A stretch of 64,000 nucleotides of DNA. It comes from Lithospermum erythrorhizon. Its lineage: Eukaryota; Streptophyta; Magnoliopsida; Boraginales; Boraginaceae. Below, piece by piece: positions 35,337 through 46,353 of the stretch. The notes below the pieces were generated by a model. The model had not been told where the DNA came from. It searched no databases and saw only the letters and a list, made by a program, of their open reading frames with translations. The stretch's first letter is position 1; each line of letters opens with the position of its first letter. The translations under genes and the position numbers were made by a program. Location: the NCBI GenBank assembly GCA_019722365.1, contig JADFUC010002380.1, forward strand, positions 1 to 64,000. The letters are read 5' to 3'.

Positions 35337-37357
35337 ATGATAATGAACCACTTCGTGAAAAAGGCCTCATTGACCAACTGGTCCATTGGAAACCTAAAAG
35401 AAATTCGCCCATCAGCAAGGAGAAAGTTTTCTCCTGTTAGCTGTCAACTTCCCAAGAATCTTGAATCTGAATCATGGCGATCGATTGATGGTATGGTGAA
35501 ATGCTCAGCTAATTATGTTCCTCTAACACCGATAAGTTTTCTTGAACGTTCAGCTAAGGTTTTCAAAGATAGAAAATCTGTTGTTTATGGTTCTGTTGAG
35601 TACACATGGGAAGAAACTCATGCAAGGTGTGTCAAGTTAGCTTCTGCTTTGGCTCAATTAGGAATTTCCCCTGGTGATGTAAGTTTTTACATTCTGCTAC
35701 TTATGGCCATTTGTTAGTTCTTTAGATATTCACTTGTCATTATTTGTTCAGTTTGCTAAGTACTCTTCGAGTTTGTTAATCTCAATTAGATAGTTCTTTT
35801 TATTCAAGACCTTATTATGAGCTAAAGAAATGTTTCCAAATACACTCTAGGTGACACCTTTTAGTTATTTTGGTGTACACTATTCCCACGTTTACATACT
35901 TCAAATGTTTTCGAATAGGTGGCAACGCTGGCGCCTAACATACCAGTAATGAACGAGCTTCATTTTGCAATTCCAATGGCTGGAGGAGTCATATGTACGT
36001 TGAACACACGCCATGATGCAAACATGATATCAGTACTTCTAAGACATTCAGAAGCCAAGGCCATTTTTGTTGATTACCAGTGGCTTGAGATTGCTCAAAG
36101 AGCACTGGATATTCTTGCCGAGGCCAAAGAGAGATTGCCTATACTAGTCCTAATTCCTGAATCTGAGAAGCTATCTTTATCAGTTGATACTTCACATACA
36201 TTTGATTATGAGACTCTCCTACTTAGTGAAGAGAATGATTTTCAAATAAGGCGGCCTGAAACTGAACTCGATCCAATTAGTGTAAATTACACTTCTGGCA
36301 CAACATCTCATCCTAAAGGCGTAGTTTTCAATCACAGAGGTGCTTATCTGAATGCCATTGCCACAACTTTCCTTCATCAGATGAGCATAATGCCGGTTTA
36401 TCTGTGGACAGTACCAATGTTTCACTGCAATGGTTGGTGCCTTAGTTGGGGTGTGGCTGCTCTAGGAGGGACTAATATATGTCTTCGAGATGTCAATCCA
36501 AAAGATATATATGATAACATCGAGAGATTCAATGTTACACATATGAGTGGTGCACCAACAGTGTTAAATAAGATTGTAAACACAATTCAAGATGAGCGAA
36601 GACCATTACCTCACAAGGTAGAAGTAACCACAGGTGGTGCACCGCCACCTCCAGAGATTCTATACAAGATGGAAGAGTTAGGCATTGGGGTTAATCATCT
36701 TTATGGCCTTACAGAGACATATGCAGCGGGTACATATTGTGTATGGAAGCCTGAGTGGGATTCTTTGCCTCCTGGAGAAAGGTTCAAGCGAAAAGCACTT
36801 CAGGGGGTACAAAATCTTTGTGTGAAGGAAGTAGATGTGAAAGATCCTATTACAATGGAGAGTGTACCGGCTGATGGGAAGACACTTGGTGAGGTCGTGT
36901 TTAGAGGAAATACTGTGATGAGCGGATACTTAAAAGACTCGAAAGCAACTGAGGATGCTTTCAGAGGTGGATGGTTTTGGAGCGGTGATCTTGCTGTGAA
37001 ACATCCTGATAATTACATACTGGTGAAGGACCGTTCGAAGGATATTATCATTTCCGGGGGCGAGAATATAAGTACTGTGGAGGTTGAAGCAGTTCTGTAT
37101 TGTCATCCAGCTATTCTTGAAGCTGCTGTCGTTGACAGACCGGATGATTATTGGGGGCAAACGCCTTGCGCCTTCGTGAAGTTGCATGTGGATTTAAGGC
37201 TGATCCTCCTGAAATTATAAATTTCTGCAGGGAACATTTGCCTCATTATATGGCACCTCAGACAGTCATCTTTTCAGATTTGCCAAAGACTTCAACTGGT
37301 AAAGTTCAGAAAACTATCTTAAGGGAGAAAGCTAAGGATTTAGGTAGCCTCTTTTAA
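35337..37357 (+). CDS. Acyl-activating enzyme (AMP-forming acyl-CoA synthetase), with an apparent frameshift
   Basis: Two exons, 35337-35678 and 35919-37357, with clean GT-AG borders. The family is the plant acyl-activating enzymes close to benzoyl/short-chain acyl-CoA ligases, which adenylate a carboxylic acid and transfer it to CoA. Visible motifs are the P-loop-like [11 protein letters not shown] at residues 238-248, [38 protein letters not shown], the hinge [17 protein letters not shown], and the catalytic-lysine region [10 protein letters not shown]. Reading continues perfectly to ...TPCAFVKLH near 37187, then the correct family sequence ([20 protein letters not shown]) continues one frame over. 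One base appears to be missing near 37188-37190. With it restored the length would be about 593 residues. As read, the protein stops after DLRLILLKL and loses the catalytic lysine. The C-terminus ...LGSLF is not a standard peroxisomal signal. Either a recent pseudogene or a base-calling error is possible. Confidence 0.88.
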
Positions 37358-37980
37358 GTAGACAACATAGCAGCCTTCTAGAATCTCATTTTGAATCATC
37401 TGTTTCTTATCCTTCACATGAATTTATGTTTGTTGTTTCAAGGTTTTTTGAGACAATTTTGTAACTGGGGGCTATGTTGTTTATTACAAAAGCATGAAAT
37501 AAATTTTCAAACGTTATATTTAAAAATGCTTGTGGCCTCTTTGAATATTGCAAAATAGATCGAGGCACATTTTGTTTGGGTAAGCCACCGAGCCACGTTA
37601 CAGATAATCGCCTATCTTGATACTACTAGATACCATTGAAAGATGATGATCATACAATAACAGCATATATAGATAGATAGTATTGCCCATTGAAGTTGTT
37701 GTTTGTAGCACGAAGCGATCTGCTAAGTGTTCCATCTATTGGCTATATGCAGTTTTCTGGCTAAGATTGTAACAGTTAGTTGATTATTACTCAATGATAT
37801 TATATTCTTTGGTAGGGAAAAGTCCAGAAAATATTTATCCAGAACAAATCATATTCATCATGAGGATCATTTGGCGAAAAATATGTTGCCTCACATGACA
37901 AAAAATATTAATCAATCCTCTAAAAAACAACACGCTATGTCAAATGCAATGAACATGTCACAAGATTACTCTTTGTATGT
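37358..37980. other. Intergenic, no gene recognised
   Basis: It holds the 3' flank of the acyl-activating enzyme gene and distal promoter of the chitinase. Nothing else stands out. Confidence 0.5.
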
Positions 37981-37990
37981 AGAACCTCAA

Positions 37991-38086
37991 AGTCAAGCAA
38001 CATGCCTAATTCCATGAATTATTCAGTAAAGCAGCCAGACTTGACCATATCTCAATGAAAAACCTCCCAAAATTTTCCTATAAATA
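37991..38086 (+). promoter_or_regulatory. Chitinase core promoter: TATA box and two W-box motifs
   Basis: TATAAATA stands at 38079-38086, 58 bp before the chitinase ATG, which leaves room for a short leader. TTGACC (38041-38046) and AGTCAA (37991-37996; TTGACT on the other strand) match the W-box bound by WRKY factors. This fits the pathogen-inducible behaviour typical of class I chitinases. Functional use is inferred. Confidence 0.6.
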
Positions 38087-38143
38087 CTCTTTCCCCCCAT
38101 CACAAATTCCATAAAAAAGAATTACAAACCCCACAAGCAAAAG

Positions 38144-39695
38144 ATGAGAGACTACTCAATCCTCATTCTCTTCTCCCTAGCCTTACTTTCTCTGGCCTCA
38201 GCACAACAATGTGGCTCACAAGCGGGCGGCGCACTATGCCCGAATGGCCTATGTTGTAGCCAGTATGGGTTCTGTGGCACTACCGACGACTACTGCAAAA
38301 ACAATTGTCAGAGTCAATGTGGTGGAGCTACCCCTACCCCTACACCAACTACTCCTTCTGGGGGAAGTGGTATTTCCTCAATTGTCACACAAGCATTTTT
38401 CGATCAAATGCTTAAGTATAGTAAAGATTCTAGGTGCCAAAGCAATGGCTTCTATACTTACAATGCCTTTTTAGATGCTGCAAGTTCTTTCAGTGAATTT
38501 GGAACAACTGGTGATACTACCACACGGAAAAGGGAAATTGCAGCTTTCCTTGCTCAAACATCCCATGAAACTACAGGTTTTTTAAACTTCTAATTCTGTT
38601 TGAAAAGCATACATATTGAATTATGTACATAATTACCCGAAAAAGTAATTTGTATCACTATTAAAGTTTAACATGGACCAAATGCAATTGCACACAAGTA
38701 TGAGTAGTGAAATCAAACTGTAACTGACCCCTAATATGAAATAAAATTGATAATTAAATCTTAATTAGAATTTACTAATTGGATTGAAATATAATGCAGG
38801 CGGTTGGGCAGAGGCTCCAGATGGTCCATATGCATGGGGATATTGTTTCATTAGAGAACAAAACCCCCCAAGTTCATACTGTACCTCTAATGATTGGCCA
38901 TGTCCTGCTGGTAAACAATACTATGGCAGAGGACCTATTCAATTAACACAGTAAGTACTAACTTATTTACCCTCATTCGTCTTTAACATATAATTATAAC
39001 AAGATAGAATCATGTTTGATTAAATTATGTATCCATGCATGTAAATTGAAAACGGTTAACAAGTTGATATTCATAGGAAAAAAGACACGTAATACATATC
39101 TTTCACATAGCGCATGTACTAGCATAAGTATCATGAAAACAAAAGAAGATAACTTGGAAAAATGTCATATGTGCTAACGTCGGTAGTCTCCCAAATTGTA
39201 GAAATATTAGGTCCCAAAAATATTATTATCTGAAATTTAATCTTAATATATTTTATTTATTAAATCTTAATATTTGTTATCATTGACCATTGACTTTAGA
39301 ACTCAAATTATTTCAGCAACTACAATTATGGGCTAGCAGGGCCAGCAATTGGAGAGGATTTGATAAACAACCCAGATTTAGTAGCAACAAATCCAACTAT
39401 TTCATTCAAGACTGCTCTATGGTTTTGGATGACATCACAAGCAAATAAGCCCTCAAGCCATGATGTAATAGTTGGAAAATGGACCCCATCTAGTGCTGAC
39501 ACATCAGCTGGAAGACTTCCTGGATTTGGTGTCATCACCAATATTATCAATGGGGGAATTGAATGTGGAAGTGCTAATAGTGCCAATTTTGACAAAGTCA
39601 ACGATAGGATTGGGTTTTATAAGAGATATTGTGACATTCTGCAAGTTGGGTATGGTGACAATTTGGATTGCTTCAATCAAACGCCTTTTGGTTAA
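38144..39695 (+). CDS. Class I chitinase (GH19) with hevein-type chitin-binding domain
   Basis: Three exons, 38144-38576, 38800-38950 and 39317-39695, give 320 residues, the usual class I length. Residues 1-20 form a signal peptide ([15 protein letters not shown]). Residues 21-61 are a hevein domain with all eight cysteines (23, 32, 37, 38, 44, 51, 55, 59). A Pro/Thr hinge ([13 protein letters not shown]) follows. The GH19 catalytic domain has HETTGGW with Glu142 and, 22 residues on, Glu164 in WGYCFIRE, matching the two catalytic acids of the family. [16 protein letters not shown] and the terminal cysteine region [10 protein letters not shown] are present. The enzyme hydrolyses chitin of fungal walls and enters the secretory pathway. 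There is no long C-terminal extension after PFG, so vacuolar sorting is doubtful and apoplastic location more likely. Confidence 0.95.
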
Positions 39696-40361
39696 ATGTT
39701 ACAGTTTTGGTCATGCATGTCGTTGTAACCAGGAATGAAATAACCTTAGCCATTAGCATACATATATATAGTTACAAATAAATAAAACGGAAGCTACATA
39801 CGACATATGTTTATTATCTCCGCAATGGACATTTATTGACTCATAATTAATAAAGACGGTTTATTTCATTGTAATGAATTATGGTATAATAGTTTTTATA
39901 TTTGTTATTATTGTTACAATCTTCATTTTAATTTAATTAAAAAAATTGATAATATTATATCATCGGATCGATTATAACTGGATGACCAAATTAAATTATA
40001 AATTAAATCTCCATGAATATATAAGGCATATATACTTGTGGTAGCAATCTAATTTAGTGGAAGTCCAAAATTTAGTATATGTGGCTAGGATCATGTCTTA
40101 GCTTATAACACATACATATATTGTAATAAATTACAGACTTCGACAAATTTATGCTACTAGCATATTAGAAGTAGATCCAATTGTTGGAGTAATAAATACA
40201 TTATGGAGCCACACTGTACGTGGTGCTTGTTAACCAATAATATATATAGGCACAGCACAGTATTATGGATACTAACATTTATTTTACTTTTATTCTTGCA
40301 ATAATTATTTAATCCATCATAATTGATTCAATTATTTTTACCTGTGATAAAATTCAAATGC
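39696..40361. other. Intergenic, 3' flank of the chitinase gene
   Basis: AT-rich, with no gene and no distinctive repeat seen before the CACTA element. Confidence 0.5.
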
Positions 40362-40364
40362 AAC

Positions 40365-41580
40365 CACTACTACAAAAAAAGGTTTTACACAACACTCAAA
40401 AAATGCACTTAGGCAACGTAAAAAAACGTCGTATTAGCATTGATATTTAAGTTATTACTTGAAACCAATAGCATATATTGAACATTGTTTTCGCATTGTG
40501 GCAAGACAAAACTTGAAATAGCTTCGTCGAGAAAACTATCAGGTAAATCTTGACATCAACTTTCATTTTGAAGCGCTCTGTGGTATTTTTATATTTTATA
40601 TAAAATATGTTTTTATGAAAAAAAATACGACAAATATATATATATATATATAATGCTAATAAATGTTAAAAGGCCTCGCCCATCAATTGTTTAGCTTATG
40701 ATTCATTGTGATTTTGTTTGGCTTGTCCAATTGAGCAAGTAACTATTTCTAAACCAACCATATATATGTCCACGTTCTAAAACATCAACAGACTTCAACA
40801 CTGAAAACAACCACTTAAATGATCGAAAATAAATGTGACCAAACCACCTCATAAATATACATTTAAAATTTGTTATTTTAAAGTCATTAACCACATTTCA
40901 TTTTTTAAAAATAAATTATAAAATTAAAGTTATCAAAAATATTTATATTTGTAATACGAATGGCAATTTTAAATTATAAAAAAAACATGTAACAAGTAAG
41001 AAGCAACGTATATTCTGATTTCGAGATTCCGAAGGCACATAATTTCCCATTTTCTCTCTTCAGTCCTCCCCTTCTGTGACTGAATCAAAGGTAAACCTTA
41101 CTTGAATTCTTACATTTCTGCTTTATATTTAAATCCTAAAAAAAATAAGATAATTAATTCTAAAAATTCATGAGGATTAAGATTGATTATCTTAAATATC
41201 TAACATGTAAAAAAAATTCATGTTAAAATTGTAAGTATTGATTCAGTTAAAACTGTATGGATTTGGATCAATATAAATCTAATAAAATTAGAGTACTACA
41301 TCTCTAAGAAAAGTTAATTCTCAATAAATCGTTAGTGAGAGAGAGAACGAGAGAGAGAGAGATAGAGAGAGAGAGCTTACAAGAAGGGGGTTGGCGGTGG
41401 GTGGGGGAACGTGAATTCAGATTTAATTTCTGATGAGGAAGGTAAGGTAGGGGGTGAAGTTGTATATTTTATTTAAGCTAAGGCAGCGCTTGTTATGTTT
41501 TTAGCTTAATACTTAGATATCGATTTTTTATATATATAATGTTTAATTGGTGTTGTCTAAGCCATTCTTTTGTAGTAGTG
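40365..41580. mobile_element. Non-autonomous CACTA (En/Spm-type) element, complete
   Basis: The left end is CACTACTACAAAAAAAGG and the right end is CATTCTTTTGTAGTAGTG, whose reverse complement begins CACTACTACAAAAG. This makes an inverted repeat of about 13-14 bp with the diagnostic CACTA terminus. A 3-bp target duplication AAC flanks it (40362-40364, 41581-41583), the length expected for this superfamily. The 1,216-bp interior is non-coding, starts with motifs such as AACGTAAAAAAACGTCG, and contains a GA-rich microsatellite (41336-41376). With no transposase, it would depend on an autonomous relative. Confidence 0.92.
41336..41376. repeat. (GA)n microsatellite inside the CACTA element
   Basis: About 40 bp of GAGAGA with a few interruptions, followed by a G-rich stretch. 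Confidence 0.9.
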
Positions 41581-41583
41581 AAC

Positions 41584-43560
41584 GAGTTAAATTTTAACTA
41601 TTGGAGCTACTCATTTAAATAATTTTATAAGTGTACATGAAGGATGAAAATTGTCATGTACGGTCATATGGCACGTTGGGCTAACATTTTAAATTTTGTT
41701 AATCATTATAAGTTTGGTGGAGACATAGGGCACCATGTTGCTTTCCTATTTGAATACAAAATTCATTAGCTTAACTGTATTTGTCTAAAGATATCCCACT
41801 TGTATTGTGATTCTTGTCTCTTGGAGGGTGCTACCGTACCAAACTATCCCATCTTTTCATCAAGATTTCAATGTAATCTTATAAATTTGTTATTGTGGTG
41901 TGGCATTTTCAGGTTCATCCATCTTTGTATATTGAAATCCCTAGTGTATTATTTAAACTACCATATCTTTCCAATAGATTCCACGATTTTTATGGTTCAG
42001 AATGTTTGCAACTTAGAGTCGAGGGCTGAATAAAAGCTCAATCTTGTCGTAATTTGCTCAACTTTCATCTTAAATGAAAATGTAAAAAACTGCATGAGAC
42101 TACTTGGAGTGAATAAACTTCCTCGTACATTCTGTCTCCTAAATGTCCTAAACCATATTCCATTAATTTGACGTCCATCATGATGTTTTTTAAAATGTAG
42201 CCCTAGTGGTGAATAATTTTGGTACATATATGGGGACGATGTTTTATTTTTATTTTGGATTTTTGGTATATGGTTCAACATCGCGATACTGGAGTACGAA
42301 TGCCCCATATTTAACTATTTTAAATTGAACTTTCAAAAATGAACATATTATTATATAACTTTCAAAAATAATGAAATCTGAATTTTTATATAGAAAAAAA
42401 TTGTTTATTTAAAAAAATAGCTAGGTTGAATGCAACATAGCAAATCTGCAAGTCTGATACTATCCACCAATTAAAAGAGTTATATGTTGAATTGTGGGGA
42501 GATTCTTGTAATTAAGAGTAAGTTAATTTTGGTGCGGTTTGATGCCAGATGGTGATAACGTAACCATAGTTCGATAATTATCAGCGGGGAGACAATTTGA
42601 TTCTGACCGTCGATAGCCGTCGATGACTAGCTATTTTAGGGAACACTTTTTAATTAAAGAAAAAGTTTAGGCCAATTTAATAATATTAGTTATATAATTA
42701 ATTATATACATATATCGGTTGCCAGCAATTCGTCGTTTGGGGATTTAGATTAAATTTTAATGTTAAAATTGACAAAAATCAAATTTTAATGAAGGATAAA
42801 ATTGATAAAATTTAAAATATAAATGTGTACTTTTTAATATTCATTAATAAAGATAATAATTAATAAGTTAACATCGAGCCCTCCCCCAAAGTCAGCCCGA
42901 CCCAATACCACAACACATGCTTCATCCATGCAAACAACACTACGTAACCCGCCCCGACCTACACCCGAAAATCTACTGACCACAGACCCCTCCCAGGCTC
43001 CCATTCCACCGTCGTCATCCTTGACCATTGCCGCTCCTTATCATTGGCACGCTACATCCCTGACCGTTAGCCACCGTTTTGCCTTGAAAATAGGTTGAAT
43101 CTCTCATCCACATCAGCAAGTAGCTTTGATCAAACAATTGGGTATTAGGAGTACAATTAAACAAATGAACCAATTAAAAAAAATTATTGGAAATATCAAT
43201 TAAACAAATGTATCCAGACCTACTCTGCATCCCCAGCGAAAAGTGAAACCCTCACCGCCCACAAAAGCTTTTTTTTGTTGAAATCAAAATTGTAGGGTTG
43301 GTTGGGGAGATGATGGGGTCCTGAGAACGTGGTGGGGGGTCGCGTAGGGGGGTAATGAGAGGGAGGTCGGAGGTGGTAATAGGGTGGTGGTATTATTTTC
43401 TTCTATGGGTGGGGGTAGGGGTGGTTGTGGAGAAAGAAAGGGAGGGGAAGGAGGGGTTATTATTGATTTATTTTTAATTGTTTAATTTTAAGAGGTAGCA
43501 AAAACACAAATATATTTATCTATTACAAAATATTCTCCAAATTTTCACACACTTATGCAT
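41584..43560. other. Intergenic; G-rich block near 43300-43460
   Basis: No gene is supported. The stretch 43300-43460 is strikingly G-rich on the plus strand (runs such as GGTGGGGGG, GTAGGGGGG, GGGTGGGGGTAGGGG) in otherwise AT-rich surroundings. A frame at 42834-43028 on the minus strand is a by-product of biased composition. Confidence 0.5.
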
Positions 43561-43611
43561 TGACCGTTAGTCATTGTGACGCGAGAAAAAAGTATCGCCT
43601 TTAATAATTCT

Positions 43612-44162
43612 TTGTTGACTATTTTTGTACGTTGACGGTATCGGGGACAATTGCACCGGGGTTACTACTGAGACATTTACGACCGATTCCCTCTTGAATT
43701 GTGGAGCATCTGACGTTTTTAACTTGTTGTGGGAATACCAAAAGTACTTGGTCATCAAGAATATTTGTTGGCCAAGTTTTGGACGACTTGATGATCAAGT
43801 ATGTGGCATATAAATAGAAAGGTGTTCTCTATGAGATAGTTATCACAAAAATGTAGACAATAATCATAATAGGAAGAATATTAGGGTTTTAGCGTGCTTG
43901 AAAACTTAGAGAGTTTATCTTTGTTAACTGTAGGCTTGTTGTTGGTGCCGGTAATAAAAAAATCTGGCCCGATAGGCTAATTGGTAGGGTTTGTAACAAT
44001 CTTCTGCATTATAGTGAATTGCAACATCTAAACGTAACATCGCTTTTAGTGAGGGAATACGTATAAGAATTTTTGTATCTGTTTATTTTCGCACTTTAAA
44101 TTCCTATTATTCTAATTAATTGCTTGAAATTCTGAAAGAAATTTTGGGTCTTAAATTCTAAC
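43612..44162 (+). mobile_element. Possible solo LTR
   Basis: About 550 bp beginning near TGTTGACTATTTTTG and ending near AAATTCTAACA contain ATATAAATAG at about 43808. A leader-like stretch with no open frame follows. This resembles the layout of a plant LTR (TG...CA ends, TATA box in the middle). No second copy lies in the window, and the flanking 5-mers do not match, so no target duplication supports it. The ends are tentative. Confidence 0.25.
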
Positions 44163-44601
44163 ATTATACATACTCAAAAAATACTACAGTAAATTTCATA
44201 ATTTAGAAGGGGATATTTTATTTCTTGATAAACTAATTATATAGCCATGAACCCATCAAGGTTACATGCAATCTAGGTGTACCATATTTTAATGTTAATT
44301 GATGCAGGGGGCTTAGTGGTATTGCCCCCAAGGATTGTAGAAATACTGTTCAACGTTTTTTTTTTATCTGTTGATAAAACAATAAGATATTACTCCGTAT
44401 ATTGCTAGTTGTTGGCAACACTACAGAAAAGAACAAAGATCATCCAAAAGGCAATGAGACCAAATTGACAGCACATATGTCTGAATTATGATACTACTGT
44501 AGAAATTCAGAACATATAAAAAGATTTCAACCTCAGAGTCATCATCATTCAATCTTAGCTTCATCTATTACAGATTCATCAAAGCTAAAAAAATCAAGAA
44601 A
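44163..44601. other. Upstream region of the first DUF241 gene
   Basis: It contains CATATAAAAAG near 44514, a possible TATA box about 90 bp before the ATG. A GC hairpin (GGGGGC...GCCCCC) lies near 44308-44331. Confidence 0.4.
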
Positions 44602-45492
44602 ATGGTTTATTTTGCTTTCCAACATCATGGAAGATCAACTAGTTTTCCTTCTCAAACTCAGCCTGATTATATCAAAGCTGAAATAGAACTAAACAAGATT
44701 AAAACATGGGAATCTTCATGTCTTTCATGCAGAGGTTGTGTTAGCTCAGACACAATTCAAACTGGTCTTGTTGGGCTTGCAGAGTTGTACAATTGTGTTC
44801 ATGATCTTATGGGGTCTCCTACAACACAACAAACAATTATGAAACACCATGATGAACCAATTGTTGAAGAGGTTGTTGAGGGTTCTCTAATATTTATAGA
44901 TTGTTGTGGAAAAATCAAGGAATTGTTGGCTTCAATGAGGGAGCATTTGCAAGAACTCGAATCTGCGATGCGAACAAAAGGCGGGGATTCAAGCATTCAA
45001 AACAATATAAATGCTTACATTAATCTAAGAAAAAGAATCAAGAAAGATGTTATCAAGAATCTCAAAATACTAAAGCAGAAAGATGTGCTTTTTTCTCCCA
45101 TTTTGATTGAGGATCAGCAATTAGCATTGTTGATCAAGTTGTTGAGAGAAGTTTTTGCAGCAACAACTTCAGTTTTCAAAACCATTTTACATTTTTTGGG
45201 TGTGGAAGATTTGCAGATAAAGTTTAATGGGTGGTCTTCGATTTCAAAAATGATGATTTCAAGATCAAAAGTCAATGGAAGAGAATTGAATAGTGCCAAT
45301 GAAGTAAAGAGTATAGATATCATTCTTGGAGAAACTGCTAGCATTAAAAATTCAAAATTTGATGTACAAGTAATAGTGAGGATGTTGAAGTCTCTTGATG
45401 CCAAAATTCAGGGTCTCGAGTCTGGAATGGATTTAGTCTTTAGAAAATTGATCAAAAATAGAGTTTGTTTTCTAAATATGATTACTTTTTAG
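44602..45492 (+). CDS. DUF241 / BPS1-like protein, first of a tandem pair
   Basis: A single-exon gene of 296 residues. The N-terminal RSTSFPSQTQPDYIKAEIEL is the start expected of this plant-specific family (typically S-x-P-S-R-S-H-P near the N-terminus). The helical DUF241 pattern follows: GLVGLAELYNCVHDLMGSP, VEEVVEGSLIFIDCCGKIKE, then NINAYINLRKRIKKDVIKNL, with long amphipathic helices to the end. Members are encoded by intronless, often clustered genes of mostly unknown biochemical role. The founding relative BYPASS1 affects a root-derived signal. There is no signal peptide or membrane segment. The second copy follows 0.8 kb downstream on the same strand with moderate similarity, so the duplication is old. 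Confidence 0.88.
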   Translation: MVYFAFQHHGRSTSFPSQTQPDYIKAEIELNKIKTWESSCLSCRGCVSSDTIQTGLVGLAELYNCVHDLMGSPTTQQTIMKHHDEPIVEEVVEGSLIFIDCCGKIKELLASMREHLQELESAMRTKGGDSSIQNNINAYINLRKRIKKDVIKNLKILKQKDVLFSPILIEDQQLALLIKLLREVFAATTSVFKTILHFLGVEDLQIKFNGWSSISKMMISRSKVNGRELNSANEVKSIDIILGETASIKNSKFDVQVIVRMLKSLDAKIQGLESGMDLVFRKLIKNRVCFLNMITF

Positions 45493-46312
45493 AGTTGTAT
45501 ATGTAAGATCGTTTTGTTCGAGTCCTGATAATGTCAACATTAATTTTAATAATATGGCTTGTTTGTTGAAATTCATGATCAAATTTTATGGCTCTTCTTC
45601 GACCATTAAATTTAACATGAATAAATTCAAGTAATTATAGCGATAGAGTTATCATGGAAACATGACAGGAATGATACAAATTGCATAAAACAATGAATCA
45701 ATTTGCTACATCAAAATGTCAAATTACGTCATTTTAAAAAGTAATTAATATTAAAACACCAACATATTAAATTTTTCTAAAACAAGAAAAATCAAATAAA
45801 GGTCATTAATAAACACGAATCTCAAAAAAAGTGTACACTGCCGAGCATGATCCATTGAATAGTTGTTCTTAAAACATGAGTCATTGCACTAACCTTATAA
45901 ATTAAACTAAACAATGATCTAAAGTAGATACAACAAATAAAATATTTCCAAATGATTTAGAGGCCCCTGCTCATTCCCTTCATCAGAAGTGACGGATTTT
46001 GCTTAAAAATAAAAAATAATATTTCCGAAATCCCCATTTTTTTGGTTAGCCTTTCCCAGACCAAATTTCTGAAGTTGCTTAAAGTAGATGAAAGACAAAA
46101 TTAATTTTTCCGTAAGTCAAATGCTAAGGATATGTTCACAAGATTCACCGTATACAAATCACTCATGCTATGCAAATAATAAACTAAACTACTTTCTCAT
46201 TGAATTTCGTAAACATCAAAGTGTACCAAAATAAATTTCTAGATTTCGTTCACACATACATATTATAGAACGCTACTTTAATTCTTCTATCTTCTCAACA
46301 ATAGTTATGTTG
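45493..46312. other. Intergenic between the two DUF241 genes
   Basis: AT-rich spacer of about 0.8 kb. No gene or clear repeat was seen. Confidence 0.5.
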
Positions 46313-46320
46313 TATAAAAG
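46313..46320 (+). promoter_or_regulatory. TATA box of the second DUF241 gene
   Basis: TATAAAAG lies here, only 3 bp before the ATG at 46324. Transcription normally starts about 30 bp downstream of a TATA box. The ATG at 46324 would then be untranscribed, which favours the in-frame ATG at 46354 as the true start. Confidence 0.5.
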
Positions 46321-46353
46321 GCTATGTTATTGAGCTACTATGCTCATACAAGT

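Noticed and set aside
42834..43028. Gly/Val-rich minus-strand frame
   Set aside because: It arises from G/C-biased sequence and looks like no protein family.
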